The translations under genes and the position numbers were made by a program. A DNA stretch of 5,819 bases from Devosia sp. GTDB lineage: Bacteria > Pseudomonadota > Alphaproteobacteria > Rhizobiales > Devosiaceae. The notes under the pieces were generated by a model. The model was not told the origin of the DNA, searched no databases, and saw only the letters and a list, made by a program, of their open reading frames with translations. The DNA lies in assembly GCA_011322005.1 (NCBI GenBank), contig DROE01000200.1, forward strand, positions 1 to 5,819. Reading direction: 5' to 3'. The stretch's first letter is position 1; every line of letters starts with the position of its first letter. Of this stretch, positions 1-5,819 are shown piece after piece.

Positions 1-422
1 AAGCCTATGTGGCCGACTACGCGTTGCTGCGTGAAGCGAACCTGAGCGCCAGCGCGCCGGGCACAGACAATGCCGACCAGCAGGTTTCCGCGTTGTTTTA
101 CAAGGCAAAGGCGGGGGACCGCACGGCGCAGTCCATATTCCGGCGGGCCGGAAAAATGTTTGCCATGGGTCTGGCCAATGTTGTCAACATATTCGATCCC
201 GGTCTCATTATCCTTTCAGGGGAGCGCATGCAGTTTGACTATCTTTATGCCGGAGAGGTGATCGAAAACATGAAAAGCTCCGTGGTGCAGATCGATGTGC
301 CCCCGCCCGAGGTGCGCATTCACAAGTGGGGTGATCTGATGTGGGCCAAGGGAGCGGCGGTTTATGCCATGGAAGCGGTAACGGAAATTGCCCTGGAGGG
401 GCTGACATCTGATGTTGGCTAA
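1..422 (+). CDS. ROK-family transcriptional regulator or sugar kinase, C-terminal part (5' end outside window)
   Basis: The reading frame is open from the left edge (first full codon at 3) to TAA at 420-422, so only about the last 139 residues are present. The first residues, AYVADYALLREA, match the stretch that in ROK proteins follows the zinc-binding cysteine cluster, which would lie just outside the window. Further on come GLANVVNIFDPGLIILSG, the usual ROK strand-turn near the C-terminus, and WAKGAAVYAME, the usual final helix. ROK proteins are either sugar-responsive repressors with an N-terminal helix-turn-helix (NagC, Mlc, XylR type) or cytoplasmic sugar kinases; the missing N-terminus would decide which. 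Its stop codon overlaps the start of the next gene by 11 bases, so the two are probably co-transcribed. The facing amino-sugar operon makes a GlcNAc- or MurNAc-derived ligand plausible, but that is inference. Confidence 0.85.
   Translation, partial: AYVADYALLREANLSASAPGTDNADQQVSALFYKAKAGDRTAQSIFRRAGKMFAMGLANVVNIFDPGLIILSGERMQFDYLYAGEVIENMKSSVVQIDVPPPEVRIHKWGDLMWAKGAAVYAMEAVTEIALEGLTSDVG
395..401 (+). promoter_or_regulatory. Ribosome binding site of the CRTAC1-like gene, inside the ROK gene
   Basis: The purine run GGAGGGG lies 10 bases before the ATG at 412, inside the last codons of the ROK gene. It supports ATG 412 as the start of the downstream gene and implies that ribosomes finishing the ROK gene could restart there. 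Confidence 0.55.
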
Positions 423-1992
423 GCGCGTTCTGGCCATAATCGGACTGATCACGGGCGCACAGGTGCACGCACCAGCGGCGGCTGAAGCACCTCTGTTTGA
501 AAACCGCAGTGCCGGGCTTGGTATCACCCATCAGTATATGGGGGGCTGGGAGTATTTTGTGGGCGGGGGCGTGGCAACGTTTGATTGCAACAACGACCTG
601 TTCCCCGAATTGTTCGTCGCCGGAGGCGAAAACGCCAGCACGCTTTTTCGCAATGTAACCGACAAGCGCGCAGGGGCGGTCGCTTATGAAGAAAGCACAC
701 CCGATGCGCTGAAGCTGACCGGGGTAACCGGTGCCTACCCGCTGGATGTAAACGGAGACGCCATCATGGACCTGATGGTGCTCCGGGTGGGTGAGAACAA
801 GCTTGTGCAGGGCCTTGGGGATTGCAAATTTACAGAATTCCCCGAGGCGCTGGGGTTTGAAAGCCCTGAGAAATGGAGCACCGCCTTTTCGGCCACCTGG
901 GAAACGGGGCAGGCTCTGCCAACGCTGGCGGTGGGTAATTATGTGGACCGCACCAATCCCGACGGGCCGTTTGAAGCGTGCGACACCAACACCCTCTACC
1001 AGCCCGAGGGCAACAAGTTTGTCCAGCCGTTGGCGCTCTCTCCGGGCTATTGCGCCCTCTCCGCCCTGTTTTCTGACTGGGGGCGCAACGGACGGCAGGA
1101 CCTTCGGCTCAGCAATGACCGGCACTATTATGTGCGGCGCGGTTCGGAACAGATGTGGGCAATGGAGGAACCTCCACGCCTTTATGGAGAAGGGGACAAC
1201 TGGCAGGAATTCACCCTTTGGGGCATGGGCATTGCCAGCCGCGACATTAGCGGAGATGGCATTCCCGAACTGATGTTGTCGAGTATGGGGGACCAGAAAT
1301 TTCAGTTGCTGGACCTGGATGCCCAAGGCCCACGTTTCGTGGATGCCACCTATGAGCGCGGCACGACCGCCCAGCGCCCCTATATGGGGGATGACGGACG
1401 CCCCTCCACCGGCTGGCAGACCGAATTTGGCGATGTGCAGAACGACGGGCGCGACGACATATTCATTGCCAAGGGTAATGTGGAGGAGATGCCCTCCGCC
1501 GCCATGAAGGACCCCAATAATCTTTTGATTCAGGATGAAAAAGGAAATTTTTCCGAAGCCGGGGGGGAAGCAGGTATCGGAAGTTTCGCCCGCAGCCGGG
1601 GGGCAACGCTCAGCGACCTCAATCTCGACGGACTGCTTGATCTGGTCGTTGTCAACCGCCGTGCACCGCTTGAAATTTACCAGAATGTCACTGCCACCAG
1701 TGGCAACTGGCTGTTGATCGATGTGGTTCAGGACAGGCCAAACCAGCGTGCAATAGGAGGTTGGATTGAGCTTGAAAGTGCTGGAAAACGCTGGTTCCGC
1801 GAACTTACCATCGGGGGCGGCCACGCCAGCGGTTCGGCATCTCTGAACCATTTCGGGCTTGGGGATGCAGTGGAGGTTCGCCTGAGGATGGTGTGGCCGG
1901 ATGGCTCGGTTTCCCCATGGCAGGATGTAGCGGTTAACCAGATTCTGAGAGTGAACCGGGCTGAGGGCGGCTTGAATATTGAAGAACTTTAG
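412..1992 (+). CDS. Secreted CRTAC1-family protein with FG-GAP/VCBS-like repeats and ASPIC/UnbV domain
   Basis: This is a 526-residue protein, probably periplasmic or extracellular. Residues 1-24 form a signal peptide: MLAKR, then a hydrophobic core VLAIIGLITGA, with likely cleavage near the AAA at 22-24. The mature part carries Asp-rich turns typical of FG-GAP/VCBS (integrin-like beta-propeller) repeats: DCNNDLFPEL (58-67), DVNGDAIMD (112-120), a weaker DWGRNGRQD (222-230), DISGDGIPE (278-286), DVQNDGRDD (341-349) and DLNLDGLLD (402-410). Several look able to bind calcium. Residues about 432-513 resemble the ASPIC/UnbV domain (NWLLIDV, RAIGGWIEL, ELTIGGGHASGS, HFGLGDAVEV, VWPDGS). Four cysteines (59, 138, 190, 214) could form disulfides in the periplasm. 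ATG 412 is chosen because it gives an intact signal peptide and has a Shine-Dalgarno sequence. The family is well defined by sequence, but its bacterial role is essentially unknown. The end faces a di-haem peroxidase gene tail to tail. Confidence 0.88.
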   Translation: MLAKRVLAIIGLITGAQVHAPAAAEAPLFENRSAGLGITHQYMGGWEYFVGGGVATFDCNNDLFPELFVAGGENASTLFRNVTDKRAGAVAYEESTPDALKLTGVTGAYPLDVNGDAIMDLMVLRVGENKLVQGLGDCKFTEFPEALGFESPEKWSTAFSATWETGQALPTLAVGNYVDRTNPDGPFEACDTNTLYQPEGNKFVQPLALSPGYCALSALFSDWGRNGRQDLRLSNDRHYYVRRGSEQMWAMEEPPRLYGEGDNWQEFTLWGMGIASRDISGDGIPELMLSSMGDQKFQLLDLDAQGPRFVDATYERGTTAQRPYMGDDGRPSTGWQTEFGDVQNDGRDDIFIAKGNVEEMPSAAMKDPNNLLIQDEKGNFSEAGGEAGIGSFARSRGATLSDLNLDGLLDLVVVNRRAPLEIYQNVTATSGNWLLIDVVQDRPNQRAIGGWIELESAGKRWFRELTIGGGHASGSASLNHFGLGDAVEVRLRMVWPDGSVSPWQDVAVNQILRVNRAEGGLNIEEL

Positions 1993-2050
1993 GTCACGGA
2001 CCACAAACAGGATTACGATGGTATGAGCAAATTTGTGGGTCCGTGACCTA
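1990..2050. terminator. Inverted repeat between convergent genes, probable shared 3'-end hairpin
   Basis: A 13-bp perfect inverted repeat has arms 1990-2002 (TAGGTCACGGACC) and 2038-2050 (GGTCCGTGACCTA). The pairing continues inward by five more pairs (2003-2007 with 2032-2036) if G2037 is bulged, leaving a 24-base loop at 2008-2031. The first three bases of each arm are the TAG stop codon of the gene on that side, so both transcripts can form the hairpin at their end. There is no clear T-run after either arm, so it is not a textbook intrinsic terminator. It may act with Rho or as a barrier to 3' exonucleases. Confidence 0.6.
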
Positions 2051-3406
2051 GCGCCCGCCAGCAACCGGCAGGCCGCTGGGCACACTATCGGGCACGCCAA
2101 GTCGCCCGGTAACGGCTCGCGGGTCGGTCAGAGCATTCAGAAACGCCAGCAGTGCCACCAGTTCCGTTTCGTTCAGGTCAACGGGTTCCAGCTCGTTGGC
2201 GGCGGCGATGGCGGCCATCTCGGCGGGGTCATCAAGTACATTCCAGTCGCTGGCACCAGGAAAATCCGGTAATATGGCCTGTGTGCGATCGTAGGAATAG
2301 AGCGCTTCAACCGGGTTGAGATGGTGGCGCACCACCGCTTCAAGCGTCGCATAGGCACCTGAGTGGCCATAGGGCGCGCTCAGGGCAGTATTGCGCAGAC
2401 TGGGGGTGCGAAACCTGTAGGCATCGTCGGCGTCGCCGGTTACGCGCATGCGGCCTACATCTTTGTTGTGGGTTTCAAAGCGCGCCGCCTTTCCGGGACC
2501 AATCTGGGGCATGGCGATGGCATAGAATTGCTGGTCGGTCTGGAATTGGCCGGAGTGACACGATGCGCACTCCCCTTTTCCGTAAAAGATGCCCATGCCG
2601 GCCAGTTGGAGTTCGGACAGGATGCTCTCACCGCGCAGATAAGCGTCAAAAGGGGAGTTATCCGTACGCCATTCAAAGGCGATGAAATCGGCGATAACGT
2701 TGGAAATGTCGATAAAGGAGATTTCCCTGTCATCGCCCCTTAGCGCACGAAAACCCTCCTTGTAGGCGGGGATGGCGCTGACACGGTCCGCGATGAGTTC
2801 CCAGGCTCCCCTCTCCCCGGTCAACCGGCCCTGGCGCACTGCGGTGGAAATTTCATTTTCCGAATAGTGCCCTGCCATCTCATCGGGGGAGAGCACCGGG
2901 AACATGGCCTGGGCTGCAAGGATTGAACTAAACCCGCTCACCATATTGTCCTCAAGCGGGGAACGGATGCCGGAGGGGCGGGTTTCATCCTCTTCCAGCC
3001 TTCCATCATGAAACATGACATTAAACTCGCCGGCGCCCAGGTTGAACAGGGATGGTGCGTTGCGCCCCACCCGTTGCTCGGGGATATTGTCAGGGTCAAT
3101 CTTGCGGTCGGGCCCCAGCCCGATACCGCCGTCACCAATAGAAAGCGAAACTCCGTCCGAGGTGCCAAAATCGGGGAAATGGCAGGTGGCGCAGGCGACG
3201 GCTTTGTTGCCGCTGAGAACGGGGTCATAAAACAGCTGACGCCCAAGCTCGACAGAGGCCATGGGGGCTACGCGGAATTGCGCATCTGCCGAGGGCAAAG
3301 GCAATACTGTTTGATGCTCAGGGGTTTCCCCGCTCAAAGCCAGCGCGCCGGCGATTGCTACAAAACCCGCCACGGCAAGAGGCAACTTCAACGAAAACAG
3401 TCGCAT
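2048..3406 (-). CDS. Periplasmic di-haem cytochrome c peroxidase / MauG-family protein
   Basis: A 452-residue exported protein. Residues 1-25 look like a signal peptide or anchor: MRLFSLK, then the hydrophobic stretch LPLAVAGFVAIAGALALSG. Two CxxCH haem c sites are visible, CATCH (72-76) and CASCH (280-284), one per cytochrome domain, as in bacterial di-haem peroxidases and MauG. Other family marks are GRQLFYDPVLSG (55-66), GRNAPSLFN (114-122), FHDGRLE (132-138), SPFDAYLRGE (251-260), FRTPSLRN (332-339) and YGHSGAYATLEAVV (346-359). The family either reduces hydrogen peroxide with cytochrome or quinol electrons, or, in MauG, oxidises residues of a partner protein; the sequence does not say which. 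The expected inter-haem Trp before the RNAP motif is absent (see findings). It is last in the amino-sugar operon, 34 bases after nagA, with a strong AAAGGAG ribosome site. A general label is safe; the substrate is unknown. Confidence 0.9.
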   Translation of the reverse strand: MRLFSLKLPLAVAGFVAIAGALALSGETPEHQTVLPLPSADAQFRVAPMASVELGRQLFYDPVLSGNKAVACATCHFPDFGTSDGVSLSIGDGGIGLGPDRKIDPDNIPEQRVGRNAPSLFNLGAGEFNVMFHDGRLEEDETRPSGIRSPLEDNMVSGFSSILAAQAMFPVLSPDEMAGHYSENEISTAVRQGRLTGERGAWELIADRVSAIPAYKEGFRALRGDDREISFIDISNVIADFIAFEWRTDNSPFDAYLRGESILSELQLAGMGIFYGKGECASCHSGQFQTDQQFYAIAMPQIGPGKAARFETHNKDVGRMRVTGDADDAYRFRTPSLRNTALSAPYGHSGAYATLEAVVRHHLNPVEALYSYDRTQAILPDFPGASDWNVLDDPAEMAAIAAANELEPVDLNETELVALLAFLNALTDPRAVTGRLGVPDSVPSGLPVAGGR

Positions 3407-3413
3407 TGCGGAA

Positions 3414-3439
3414 GTGCTCCTTTAGTTTACAGGACGCAC
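3414..3439 (-). promoter_or_regulatory. Ribosome binding site of the peroxidase gene within a possible small hairpin
   Basis: On the minus strand AAAGGAG (3423 down to 3417) lies 10 bases before the ATG at 3406-3404, a strong Shine-Dalgarno that fixes the start. The sequence GTGCGTCC (3439-3432) can pair with GGAGCAC (3420-3414) with one bulged G at 3435 and an 11-base loop. That stem would bury the GGAG core. The RBS is well supported; the regulatory role of the hairpin is inference. Confidence 0.6.
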
Positions 3440-3440
3440 C

Positions 3441-4592
3441 CTAGACGGTTTTTGCGCCCTTAATCCATGTGGCATTTATTTCCATGGCATCGCTGAGCCA
3501 GACCATATCAGCATCGCGCCCGGCCCTGAGCATACCCGCCCCGGTCAGCCCGACAGCCTCAGCGGGATAAAGCGAAGCCATGCGCAGGGCCTCTCCAAGC
3601 TCGACACCTGCGTGATGGTGCATCACCCGCACCGCCTTTGCCATATCAAGGTCGGCTCCGGCGAGAGTACCATCGTCCAGCGTCAACCGGCCCCCTGCCC
3701 TGAGGATTTTTCGCCCGTTGAGGACCATTTCGGTGTTATCTGTTCCGGCAAAGGACATGGCGTCAGAAATCAGGAATATGCGACCCGGACCCTTTTTGGC
3801 GCGCAGGGCCAGTTCCATGGAGGCAGGGCAAACGTGGTGGCCGTCGGCGATGAGGCCGACATGCAGGGCGCCGGAATTAAGAGCCGTACCAACCAGGCCC
3901 GGTTCGCGCCCGCCAAGCTGACTCATGGCGTTAAAGAGGTGAGTGACGATGCTCGCTCCGGCATCAATCAGAGCGTTGACTGCTTCCGATCCGGCATTGC
4001 TGTGGCCGATGGAAACCCTGACCCCGGCACTCACCAATGCCGCCACCTGAACGGGGGTGACGCTTTCGGGGGCGAGGGTCGTCAAAACAATCGGCAGTCT
4101 TTCGCGGGCATCGGCCAGCGCCTCGACATCGTCGCCATTCATCTTGCGGATGAGGGCGGGGTCGTGGGCGCCCTTTCTGGCAGTGGAGATATGGGGTCCC
4201 TCCAGATGCAAACCGATAAATCCGGGGATTTTTTTCTCCCAAGCGCTGATGCCGGCGGCAATGGCGCGGTCGCGGATTTCGGGGGTGTCTGTGATGAGGG
4301 TTGGCAGCAGAGCGGTGGTGCCAAGGCGGGCATGGGCGGCGCAGATGGCTGCAAGCCCGTCTGGCGTGGGGTCGTTGTTAAACAAGACCCCGCCACCACC
4401 ATTGACCTGGACATCAAAAAATCCGGGCGCGAGAAATCCGTTTTCAAGGCGCTTGACTTCAATGTTCGGGGAAACCCCTGCGGCGGGAACAATCTTGGAA
4501 ATCCGCCCGTCCTGCACAATGAGGGCTGCTTCATGATGCCAGTTGTCGCCATCAAAAATTCTTGGAGCCGCAAGGGCGCGCGCTTTGCTCAT
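3441..4592 (-). CDS. nagA: N-acetylglucosamine-6-phosphate deacetylase
   Basis: A 383-residue cytoplasmic enzyme, a normal NagA length, that hydrolyses GlcNAc-6-phosphate to glucosamine-6-phosphate and acetate. It belongs to the amidohydrolase (TIM-barrel) superfamily. Visible motifs in order are PGFFDVQVNGGGG (56-68), HLEGPH (129-134), GHSNA (197-201 region), THLFNAM (217-223), GLIADGHHV (246-254) and SDAMSFAGT (276-284). The metal ligands expected from E. coli NagA are all here: Glu131, His197 and His218, plus catalytic Asp277. The DVQVNG form at 60-65 matches the E. coli-like group, which has Gln and Asn in place of the HxH metal pair. The ATG at 4592-4590 overlaps the TGA of the upstream SIS gene (ATGA), so translation is probably coupled. 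It takes the product of MurQ and feeds the SIS-domain enzyme. Nothing in it looks damaged. Confidence 0.95.
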   Translation of the reverse strand: MSKARALAAPRIFDGDNWHHEAALIVQDGRISKIVPAAGVSPNIEVKRLENGFLAPGFFDVQVNGGGGVLFNNDPTPDGLAAICAAHARLGTTALLPTLITDTPEIRDRAIAAGISAWEKKIPGFIGLHLEGPHISTARKGAHDPALIRKMNGDDVEALADARERLPIVLTTLAPESVTPVQVAALVSAGVRVSIGHSNAGSEAVNALIDAGASIVTHLFNAMSQLGGREPGLVGTALNSGALHVGLIADGHHVCPASMELALRAKKGPGRIFLISDAMSFAGTDNTEMVLNGRKILRAGGRLTLDDGTLAGADLDMAKAVRVMHHHAGVELGEALRMASLYPAEAVGLTGAGMLRAGRDADMVWLSDAMEINATWIKGAKTV

Positions 4593-5620
4593 CTTGTTCG
4601 GGTGACCTTGTTCAGGCGCGCCGGTTTATCCGGGTTCAGACCCAGATGGCGGGAATAGGCTTCGACAAAAACATAATAGGGAATAACCAGACAAAGCGCA
4701 TCGGTCAGCGGATGTCCGGTTGCAACAAAGGGCAGTTTTGTGCTGTTGCGGGCCAATCTGGACGTCAGGAACACCTGCGCCCCGGTGTCGGCGATTTTTT
4801 CCGCCGCCGCAACGGAACTCTGTTCCGCCGCGTCACGGGCACAAAGGGCGAGCACCGGAAAATCGCTCGCCACCAGTTCCACCGGCCCGTGCATGACTTC
4901 AGCGGCGCTGTAGGCTTCGGCGTGGAGGGAACAGGTTTCCTTGAACTTGAGGGCCACCTCCTGCGCGATGGCCCAGGAGGGACCACGGCCAAGCACATAA
5001 AACGAGTTTTTGGCGTCCAGCGCCTCCGAGAGCGGGGACCAGTCGCAGCTCAGGGCCTTTTCCGCATGGCCGGGCAAATCGGCAAGCGCCTGCAAAAGGG
5101 CATGGTCGCCCTGCCATTTGCCGAGCACAGCAAGACCGGCCACGATGGAGGAGACAAAGGTCTTGGTGGCCGCCACCGAAAGTTCGGGACCGGCGGCAAT
5201 ATCAATGGCGTGGTCGGCGGACGCGGCCAGCGGGGATGTTGGATTGTTGGTCAAGGCCAGCGCCAGCGCCCCGCCATCCCTTGCGGCTTCGGCCATGGCA
5301 ATGATGTCGGGGCTTCTACCGGACTGGGAAACCAAGATGGTCGCAGCACTTTGCAGGCGCAGTTTTGCCCCATAGATAGAGGCAATGGAGGGACCGAGCG
5401 AGGCCACCGGAACGCCCGCGTAAAGCTCAATGGCATATTTCAGGAACGCACATGCATGGTCCGAAGAACCACGGGCAATGGTGGTTATCAGCGCCGGGTT
5501 TCTGGCCTTGAGCGCCTCCGCTGCCTGCCCGGCCATATCGCCTGAGAGGGCCAGGAACCTTTGAATGGCCTGAGGGATTTCTGCGACTTCGTTGTGCATG
5601 TGGGTGGTTGTATCGAGCAT
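4589..5620 (-). CDS. Double-SIS-domain sugar isomerase/deaminase, probable glucosamine-6-phosphate deaminase (NagB-II/AgaS type)
   Basis: From ATG 5620 the protein has 343 residues and two SIS (phosphosugar-binding) domains, roughly 40-165 and 195-330. Domain 1 shows ARGSSDHA (49-56), SQSGRSPD (98-105) and GPELSVAATKTF (144-155). Domain 2 shows GRGPSWAIAQEVALKFKETC (211-230), HAEAYSAAEVMHGP (233-246) and the C-terminal NPDKPARLNKVT. The protein resembles the isomerase half of GlmS but has no N-terminal glutaminase domain, which is the hallmark of NagB-II/AgaS deaminases turning glucosamine-6-P into fructose-6-P and ammonia. Its position between murQ and nagA fits that step. A longer reading from ATG 5731 would overlap the murQ coding end by 77 bases and add residues unlike the family, so 5620 is preferred; a GGAA just upstream is a modest ribosome site, and ATG 5599 is another possibility. 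The exact sugar specificity cannot be read from sequence. Confidence 0.88.
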   Translation of the reverse strand: MLDTTTHMHNEVAEIPQAIQRFLALSGDMAGQAAEALKARNPALITTIARGSSDHACAFLKYAIELYAGVPVASLGPSIASIYGAKLRLQSAATILVSQSGRSPDIIAMAEAARDGGALALALTNNPTSPLAASADHAIDIAAGPELSVAATKTFVSSIVAGLAVLGKWQGDHALLQALADLPGHAEKALSCDWSPLSEALDAKNSFYVLGRGPSWAIAQEVALKFKETCSLHAEAYSAAEVMHGPVELVASDFPVLALCARDAAEQSSVAAAEKIADTGAQVFLTSRLARNSTKLPFVATGHPLTDALCLVIPYYVFVEAYSRHLGLNPDKPARLNKVTRTR

Positions 5621-5654
5621 GATTTCCAGTCTTGTTCCACTTTTTTGTGAGCAT

Positions 5655-5819
5655 TCATTCGGCAAGGGCCGCACCCAGATTTCCATTGTGTCTTTTGAGG
5701 CGTTTGCGCGCCTCGTCCCGTTCGATGCCATTTACCAGAAGAACTGCCAGTTTGATGTTGTAGTCTGTACGCTCAAGCGCACCGGAGGCGGCGTCCGGGT
5801 CGCAACCGGTGATATCGCC
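5655..5819 (-). CDS. murQ: N-acetylmuramic acid 6-phosphate etherase, C-terminal fragment (start outside window)
   Basis: Reading the minus strand from the right edge gives 54 codons and a TGA at 5657-5655. The residues run GDITGCDPDAASGALERTD, then a KLAVLLVNGIERDEARKRL helix segment, then HNGNLGAALAE. This matches the small helical C-terminal domain of MurQ, which typically shows an alternating-helix region with KLAIL and a DxxxARxxL helix ending in G-x-L-R-x-A-L. MurQ cleaves the D-lactyl ether of MurNAc-6-phosphate in the cytoplasm to give GlcNAc-6-phosphate, the substrate of the NagA encoded downstream, which strongly supports the call. The gap to the SIS gene is 34 bases. Only the last sixth or so of the protein is visible, so catalytic residues cannot be checked. 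Confidence 0.85.
   Translation of the reverse strand, partial: GDITGCDPDAASGALERTDYNIKLAVLLVNGIERDEARKRLKRHNGNLGAALAE

Noticed and set aside
208..2100. A 630-codon open frame on the minus strand, antisense to the ROK end and the whole CRTAC1 gene.
   Set aside because: The translation is low-complexity in character, has no recognisable domain, and opposes a gene with clear signal peptide, repeats and ASPIC/UnbV domain. Long antisense frames are common in GC-rich coding DNA.
3407..3440. The nagA-peroxidase spacer as a transcription terminator.
   Set aside because: The possible stem is only 7 pairs with a bulge, is not followed by a T-run, and its right arm is the ribosome site of the next gene.
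3612..5545. Two long plus-strand open frames (348 codons at 3612-4658 and 327 codons at 4562-5545).
   Set aside because: They are antisense to nagA and the SIS gene, which have full sets of family motifs; the translations are Gly/Arg/Gln-rich and resemble no family.
4589..5620. Annotating the SIS protein as GlmS (glutamine-fructose-6-phosphate aminotransferase).
   Set aside because: There is no glutaminase domain with an N-terminal catalytic cysteine, and the length of 343 residues is about half of GlmS.
5427..5654. A 75-codon frame starting at ATG 5654, directly after the murQ stop (TGA ATG).
   Set aside because: It runs out of frame through the SIS gene and shows no family features. Chance re-initiation or a leader cannot be excluded but has no support.
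5621..5731. Upstream start for the SIS gene at ATG 5731, giving 380 residues.
   Set aside because: The extra 37 residues overlap the murQ coding end in another frame, and the family typically begins near the HNEVAEIP motif, just after ATG 5620.

Overview
The window holds six genes in two convergent blocks, with almost no non-coding DNA. GC content looks high (about 58-60% by eye, not counted). Gene content and protein style suggest an alphaproteobacterium, perhaps Hyphomicrobiales or Rhodobacterales. That placement is inference from family resemblance, not a search.

Plus strand (1-1992): the 3' end of a ROK-family gene (transcriptional regulator or sugar kinase) overlaps by 11 bases the start of a secreted protein of the CRTAC1 / ASPIC-UnbV type. 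That protein has a signal peptide, several FG-GAP/VCBS-like Asp-rich repeats and a C-terminal ASPIC/UnbV domain.

Minus strand, transcribed from 5819 down to 2048: the last 54 codons of a MurNAc-6-phosphate etherase (murQ), then a two-SIS-domain protein of the NagB-II/AgaS type, then N-acetylglucosamine-6-phosphate deacetylase (nagA), then a periplasmic di-haem cytochrome c peroxidase/MauG-family protein. Spacings are 34 bases, a 4-base ATGA overlap and 34 bases, so the four genes look like one operon. The first three form a short route for peptidoglycan amino sugars: MurNAc-6-P to GlcNAc-6-P plus lactate, GlcNAc-6-P to GlcN-6-P plus acetate, and GlcN-6-P to Fru-6-P plus ammonia. The murQ fragment at the right edge is easily missed because its start lies outside the window.

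The two blocks meet at 1993-2047. Here a 13-bp perfect inverted repeat has, as the outer end of each arm, the TAG stop codon of the gene on that side; it probably forms a shared 3'-end structure. The least expected element is the di-haem peroxidase at the end of an amino-sugar operon, facing a secreted CRTAC1 protein that is itself coupled to a ROK gene. The two exported proteins may be functional partners, but the sequence cannot prove this. No RNA genes, mobile elements, CRISPR arrays or recognisable promoters were seen; the promoters of both blocks probably lie outside the window.
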